DNA from: Caulobacterales bacterium RIFOXYB1_FULL_67_16
GTDB taxonomy: Bacteria; Pseudomonadota; Alphaproteobacteria; Caulobacterales; Caulobacteraceae
DNA length: 9,483 nucleotides
NCBI GenBank assembly: GCA_001796045.1
Contig: MGLN01000122.1
Location: forward strand, 2,137 to 11,619
Direction of reading: 5' to 3'
Shown here in pieces: positions 5,939-9,483 of this stretch; positions within the stretch are counted from its first letter, which is position 1, and each line of letters opens with the position of its first letter. The position numbers and the translations under genes were made by a program. Under the pieces are notes generated by a model. It saw only the letters and a list, made by a program, of their open reading frames with translations. It was not told the origin of the DNA and ran no database searches.

Positions 5939-6043
5939 GAGGAGAGCCCGAATAGGCCGCCCCGGATCGTCCGCCGATGCGGACAGGCGACCGTCCGGCT
6001 CTAGAAAAGCCTGCTTACGCATTGTCTGACGGCGGCGTTAAAT

Positions 6044-6055
6044 CGCCTGAGGCGC
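6044..6055. promoter_or_regulatory. Inverted repeat, copy 2 of CGCCT-R-AGGCGC
   Basis: CGCCTGAGGCGC lies between dedA and the response regulator, 67 bp before the regulator start, a position suited to autoregulation. It differs from the copy at 4909-4920 at one central base, which keeps the inverted repeat CGCCT-N-AGGCG intact. A further arm pair, GCGGCG/CGCCGC, brackets it loosely. Confidence 0.35.
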
Positions 6056-6121
6056 CGCGTCGCGGTCTGGCGAAGGGAGCCCCGTCGTGATGTGTTGGAT
6101 CGTGCATCCTAGGGTTCGAGC

Positions 6122-6799
6122 ATGAAGGTGTTGGTCGTCGAGGACGACGAGCGGACGGCGGCGTTCATCGCGCGCGGCCTGGGCGAGGTCGGGCATACGG
6201 TGGACATGGCGCGCACCGGCGACGAGGGCGTGCAGATCGGCATGGCGGGCGGCCACGACGTCATCGTCATGGACCGCATGTTGCCGGGGCTGTCCGGGCT
6301 GGAGGCCATCGCCCTGTTAAGGGCCGAGGGCGTACAGGCGCCGGTGCTGGTGCTGACGGCGCTCGGCGCCGTCGATGATCGCGTCGCCGGGCTGGAGGCT
6401 GGCGCCGACGACTATCTGGTCAAGCCGTTCGCCTTCAGCGAATTGCTGGCGCGGCTTAACGCACTGGTTCGCCGTCCGCCGCTGACGGACCAACCTGCGC
6501 ACATCCGTGTCGCGGACCTCGAGATCGACACCCGACGGCGGAAGGTCGTCCGGAGCGGACGGCGTATCGACCTGACGCCACAAGAGTATAAACTCTTGGA
6601 ATTCCTGGGGCGGCGCGTGGGCGAGACCGTCACGCGCACGATGTTGTTGGAGAACCTTTGGGGCTTTCACTTCGATCCGCGCACCAACATCGTCGACGCC
6701 CATGTCAGCCGACTGCGCTCCAAGGTGGACAAGGGATTCGGTCGGGAGCTGATCCACACCCTGCGCGGCGTGGGCTATGTCCTCGATGACGCGGACTAG
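6122..6799 (+). CDS. OmpR/PhoB-family response regulator
   Basis: A 225-residue two-domain response regulator. The receiver domain (1-118) has the acidic pocket E7-D8-D9, the phospho-acceptor Asp51 in VIVMDRMLPG, Thr79 in VLVLTA and Lys101 in YLVKPF, all intact. The C-terminal OmpR-type winged helix (about 128-222) has LTPQEYKLLEFL (151-162), the recognition helix NIVDAHVSRLRSKV (189-202) and the wing RGVGYVL. It most resembles the CusR/QseB-like branch tied to metal or cation response, which is an impression. AGGG at 6111-6114 lies 7 nt before the ATG. The kinase start overlaps its 3' end by 23 bp, so the two are coupled. It probably regulates the neighbouring envelope and efflux genes. Confidence 0.95.
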   Translation: MKVLVVEDDERTAAFIARGLGEVGHTVDMARTGDEGVQIGMAGGHDVIVMDRMLPGLSGLEAIALLRAEGVQAPVLVLTALGAVDDRVAGLEAGADDYLVKPFAFSELLARLNALVRRPPLTDQPAHIRVADLEIDTRRRKVVRSGRRIDLTPQEYKLLEFLGRRVGETVTRTMLLENLWGFHFDPRTNIVDAHVSRLRSKVDKGFGRELIHTLRGVGYVLDDAD

Positions 6800-8192
6800 A
6801 ACACGCGCCCGGGTCTGGCAAACCACGACCTTCCGGCTGGCCGTGGCCTTCGCCGCCGCCTTCGGCGTCGGCGCCACGGTTCTGCTTCTGGTGCTGGATT
6901 TCGCGGTCGGCAGCTTCGCCGAAGAGACGGCGCGCGACGCCTTGCGCGATCAGGTCGCCGTGTTGCGCGCCGACGCCAATGCGGAGGGGGGGCACGCCCT
7001 GATCGACGCCTTGCGCGAGCATGTCGCCGGTGGTCTTCCCGAACGGTTCAGCTATCTGGTGATCGCTCCTGATGGCGAACGGCTGGAGGCGGGCCTGTCG
7101 CGGTCGGTCGAGCAGATCAGGGGGTGGGGACGAATCTCGATGCCGGCGATCTCAGAAGCGCCCGGCAGCGATCCTATCAAGGTGGACATCATCCTGCTCA
7201 CCGATCGCGCCTCGGACGGCACCTTCATCGCCGTGGGCCGGGACACCTATGCGCTGGAAGAATTGCGTGAATGGCTGCACCGGCTAGCGGTCTGGGGCGG
7301 CGCGACCCTTGTCTTGATCGCCATCGCCAGCGGAGCGGCCGGTGGCGTGATCTTCCTCAACCGCCTGCAACGCGTCAGCGAGGCGGCCGAACGCGTCGTC
7401 AATGGCGATCTCGGCGAGCGGCTGCCTTCCCTGGGATTCGGCCGGGAGTTCGACGATCTCGCCGACACGCTGAACGCCATGCTGGATCGTCTCGAAGACA
7501 CCGTCGAGGCGCTGCGGCAGGTGTCCTCCGATGTCGCCCATGATCTGCGCACGCCCCTGACCCGGCTGCGCAACACTCTGGAGGACGCCCAGCACGCCCA
7601 GCATCGCGACGAATTGCTGGGCGACGCCCTCGCCGAGACGGACCGTCTGCTGGAGATCTTCGCCGCCTTGCTGCGTCTGGCCCAGATCGAGGGCGGGGCC
7701 GAACGCCGCTTCTCCCTCGTGGACATCTCCGCGCTGGCCGATGACGTGATCGAGGCTTATACGCCCTCCGCCGAGGAGGCCGAGCGCGCCCTGACCTTGA
7801 CGAGCGCAGGCAAGGCGCTGGTGTTTGGAGACGGGACCATGCTGGCGCAGGTGATCACCAGCCTGATCGACAACGCCATCACGCACGGCGTGGGCGGTCG
7901 GCGCATCCATGTAGAGACCGCCGTCCAGCTTGGACGGGCGGTGCTGTCGGTCACCGACGACGGACCGGGCGCGCCCGACGCGGAACTCGGCCGGCTGACC
8001 CGTCGATTCTACCGCCTCGACCGGAGCCGCAATACGCCGGGCACGGGTTTGGGTCTGTCGATGGTCGCCGCGATCGCCGACCTGCATGACGCCCGACTTG
8101 AGATCGAGAACATGAACCCGGGACTGCGTGTCCGTCTGCTGTTCCCACTGCCTGAAACGATGGAGGGCCGGAGGGGGCTGGCGACCGCTTAG
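6777..8192 (+). CDS. Sensor histidine kinase, partner of the upstream regulator
   Basis: A 471-residue membrane sensor kinase. TM1 is about 19-43, a periplasmic sensor region of about 125 residues follows with no family I recognise, and TM2 is about 170-193, then HAMP (about 194-246). The dimerisation/phosphotransfer domain has the H-box VAHDLRTPL with His255. The ATPase domain shows the N-box LIDNAITHG (Asn366), G1 DDGPGAP (394-400), the F-box region RRFYRLDRSRN and G2 GTGLGLS (422-428), so it looks active. The ATG at 6777 lies within the regulator gene; an ATG at 6786 would also work. It phosphorylates the regulator at 6122. The gene ends 2 bp from the convergent RND pump gene. The signal is unknown; the context suggests metal or envelope stress. 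Confidence 0.94.
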   Translation: MSSMTRTRTRARVWQTTTFRLAVAFAAAFGVGATVLLLVLDFAVGSFAEETARDALRDQVAVLRADANAEGGHALIDALREHVAGGLPERFSYLVIAPDGERLEAGLSRSVEQIRGWGRISMPAISEAPGSDPIKVDIILLTDRASDGTFIAVGRDTYALEELREWLHRLAVWGGATLVLIAIASGAAGGVIFLNRLQRVSEAAERVVNGDLGERLPSLGFGREFDDLADTLNAMLDRLEDTVEALRQVSSDVAHDLRTPLTRLRNTLEDAQHAQHRDELLGDALAETDRLLEIFAALLRLAQIEGGAERRFSLVDISALADDVIEAYTPSAEEAERALTLTSAGKALVFGDGTMLAQVITSLIDNAITHGVGGRRIHVETAVQLGRAVLSVTDDGPGAPDAELGRLTRRFYRLDRSRNTPGTGLGLSMVAAIADLHDARLEIENMNPGLRVRLLFPLPETMEGRRGLATA

Positions 8193-8198
8193 CGCTAA
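8189..8198. other. Palindrome carrying both convergent stop codons
   Basis: TTAGCGCTAA is a perfect 10-bp palindrome. It supplies the TAG stop of the histidine kinase on the plus strand (8190-8192) and the TAG stop of the RND gene on the minus strand (8197-8195). There is no room for a conventional terminator between the two convergent genes. Confidence 0.6.
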
Positions 8199-9483
8199 TT
8201 CGCCGCGCGCGGCCGCCAGTAACGCCAGAGGAGCGCGGGCAGGATCAGGAGGGTCGTCGCCGTCGCGGTGATCAGACCGCCGAGGATGACGACCGCCATC
8301 GGGCCTTGGATTTCGCGGCCGGCTTGGCCGGTCTGCAGCGCCAGGGGCACGATCCCCAGGCCCGTGACCAGGGCGGTCATCAGGATCGGCGTCGTCCGCT
8401 CTCGCGTCGCCGTCAGCACCGTCTCGAAGGTCCAGGGCCGACCCTCCGCCCGAACCAGATGCTCGGCGTGCGCCAGCAGCAGGATGGCGTTGCGGGCCGC
8501 GACCCCGAACAGGGCGACGAAGCCCACCAGGGCGCCGAGGGACAGGCTGGCGCCGGTCAGGGCGACGGCGACGACCCCGCCGACCAAGGCGCCAGGGGCT
8601 GTGCCCAGGACCAGGGCGGCGGCCCGCCCGCCGCCGAAGGCGAGGACCAGCAGCACCACCACGCCGACGAGGGCCATTGCGGTGTTAACCAGCAACTGGC
8701 TGCGGGCGGCCGTCGCGCCCGCAGCAGCGCCGGCGAACTCGACATAGGCGCCGGCGGGCAGGCGGACGGATTTGGCGATCGCCGCCTGGGCGGCCCGCGT
8801 CACCCGCGCCACGTCGCGGGGCGCCGGATTGGCCGTGACCGTCTGGACTGCCCGGCCGCCGTTGTGGGCGATGACGGTCCGCCCTTCCGAGAGCCGCACG
8901 TCGGCTACGGCCCGCAGGGGAACGACCGCGCCGGACGCCGATCGCAGCAGCAGATCGCCGACCGCCTCGGGCTGGGCGCGAAGGGCCGGCGGGGTCACGA
9001 CCGTGATGTCGATGGCGCGATCCTGGCGATAGACCTGGGCGGCGACCGCGCCCTGATAGGCCGCCTGAACCGTGTCCAGCACCTCTTGCGGCGTCAGGCC
9101 ATAGCGGCCCACCGCGACCGGATCGAGGTCGATGCGGACCGTCGGCGAGGACGGAGCCGCGCCGAGTTGAACATCGGCGGCGCCGGGCACGCTTTCCAGG
9201 ACCGCGCGGATGTCGGCGGCGGCACGGTCGAGCGCGTCGAGATCGGCGCCGTAGAGGTTGACGACCAGGCTCGCCGTCTCCCCGCTGAGGGATTCCCCGA
9301 TGCGGTCGCCGAGGAAGGTCAGAACCTCAGTCTCGAAACCGGGATAGCCGTCCAGGGCGCTCTGAATTTCTTCCTGGACACGATCCTGCTCGCGGCCGGA
9401 CAGGCGCGGCTGGAGTTGGACGTGGAACTCTGCCCGTTCCGTTCCGAAGGCGTCCTCTCCGCCCTCGGAACGCCCAACCTGCA
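8195..9483 (-). CDS. Heavy-metal-type RND efflux permease, CzcA/CusA family (partial, 5' end outside)
   Basis: The frame is open to the window edge, giving the C-terminal ~429 codons of a protein usually about 1,000-1,050 residues long. It is the inner-membrane, proton-driven pump of a tripartite RND efflux complex. Diagnostic HME-RND stretches are GRSEGGEDAFGTERAEFHVQL at the visible start, GDRIGESLSGETASLVV, VPGAADVQ, then YGLTPQEVLDTVQAA and the final membrane half. The last part has ALFGVAARNAILLLAH, ERTTPILMTALVTGLGIVPLA, GREIQGPMAVVILGGLITAT and LPALLWRYWRP, as in CzcA/CusA. An internal GTG at 9190 is not the start, since family sequence continues before it. The TM4 region that would indicate metal specificity is outside the window. 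It converges on the two-component system that may regulate it. Confidence 0.93.
   Translation of the reverse strand, partial: QVGRSEGGEDAFGTERAEFHVQLQPRLSGREQDRVQEEIQSALDGYPGFETEVLTFLGDRIGESLSGETASLVVNLYGADLDALDRAAADIRAVLESVPGAADVQLGAAPSSPTVRIDLDPVAVGRYGLTPQEVLDTVQAAYQGAVAAQVYRQDRAIDITVVTPPALRAQPEAVGDLLLRSASGAVVPLRAVADVRLSEGRTVIAHNGGRAVQTVTANPAPRDVARVTRAAQAAIAKSVRLPAGAYVEFAGAAAGATAARSQLLVNTAMALVGVVVLLVLAFGGGRAAALVLGTAPGALVGGVVAVALTGASLSLGALVGFVALFGVAARNAILLLAHAEHLVRAEGRPWTFETVLTATRERTTPILMTALVTGLGIVPLALQTGQAGREIQGPMAVVILGGLITATATTLLILPALLWRYWRPRAAN

Noticed and set aside
7284..8087. 267-codon minus-strand frame opposite the kinase
   Set aside because: Gln/Gly-rich shadow of the kinase reading frame; the kinase motifs H, N, G1 and G2 are on the plus strand.
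8195..9190. Reading the RND gene as a short protein starting at the GTG at 9190
   Set aside because: Family-specific sequence (for example GDRIGESLSGETASLVV) continues in frame beyond 9190 to the window edge without a stop, so the gene is cut by the window, not truncated.
1..9483. CRISPR arrays, insertion sequences, integrase, toxin-antitoxin or phage-defence genes
   Set aside because: I looked for regularly spaced repeats, transposase or recombinase motifs and typical defence domains and saw none; the only tandem repeat is the two-unit palindromic element at 2884-2955.

Overview
The window is G+C-rich (roughly 65-70% in the coding parts) and reads like an alphaproteobacterial chromosome. 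The ubiE ortholog, the Crp/Fnr-type regulator, the pterin dehydratase/SDR pair and the general codon use suggest Caulobacterales, perhaps Brevundimonas. That assignment is inference from style and gene content; no 16S gene is present.

Left part (1-3142), ordinary core: ubiE runs on the minus strand, probably with the first codons of ubiB overlapping its end. A Crp/Fnr-family regulator lies upstream of ubiE on the same strand. Divergent from the regulator is a two-gene plus-strand operon, a pterin-4a-carbinolamine dehydratase whose stop overlaps (ATGA) the start of an NAD(P)-dependent short-chain dehydrogenase. This operon ends in a hairpin plus T-run terminator. Two 32-bp palindromic REP-like units with a 40-bp period follow, then another hairpin and a complete tRNA-Arg(CCG) gene with an encoded CCA end.

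Junction (3143-3471): immediately after the tRNA the G+C drops to about 55%. No complete recognisable gene is present. The only candidate is a 35-codon ORF with a Shine-Dalgarno-like sequence that looks like a cut-off gene start. This is what the edge of DNA inserted at a tRNA gene often looks like, but no integrase and no second tRNA-end repeat are visible here.

Right part (3472-9483), envelope and metal module: a translationally coupled pair on the minus strand encodes an isoprenylcysteine-methyltransferase-like membrane protein and a PAP2 lipid phosphatase. Divergent from them is a small secreted PepSY protein with a strongly acidic C-terminus, which converges on a DedA-family membrane protein. 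DedA is divergent from an OmpR-type response regulator that overlaps its partner histidine kinase. The kinase gene converges, 2 bp away, on the 3' half of a heavy-metal (CzcA/CusA-type) RND efflux pump that runs out of the window.

The two divergent intergenic regions of the right part share a near-identical inverted repeat, CGCCT-R-AGGCGC, a candidate binding site for the response regulator. Taken together, the right part may be one regulon in which a membrane-sensing two-component system controls lipid-carrier recycling (PAP2, DedA), a PepSY periplasmic protein and metal efflux. That functional link is inference.
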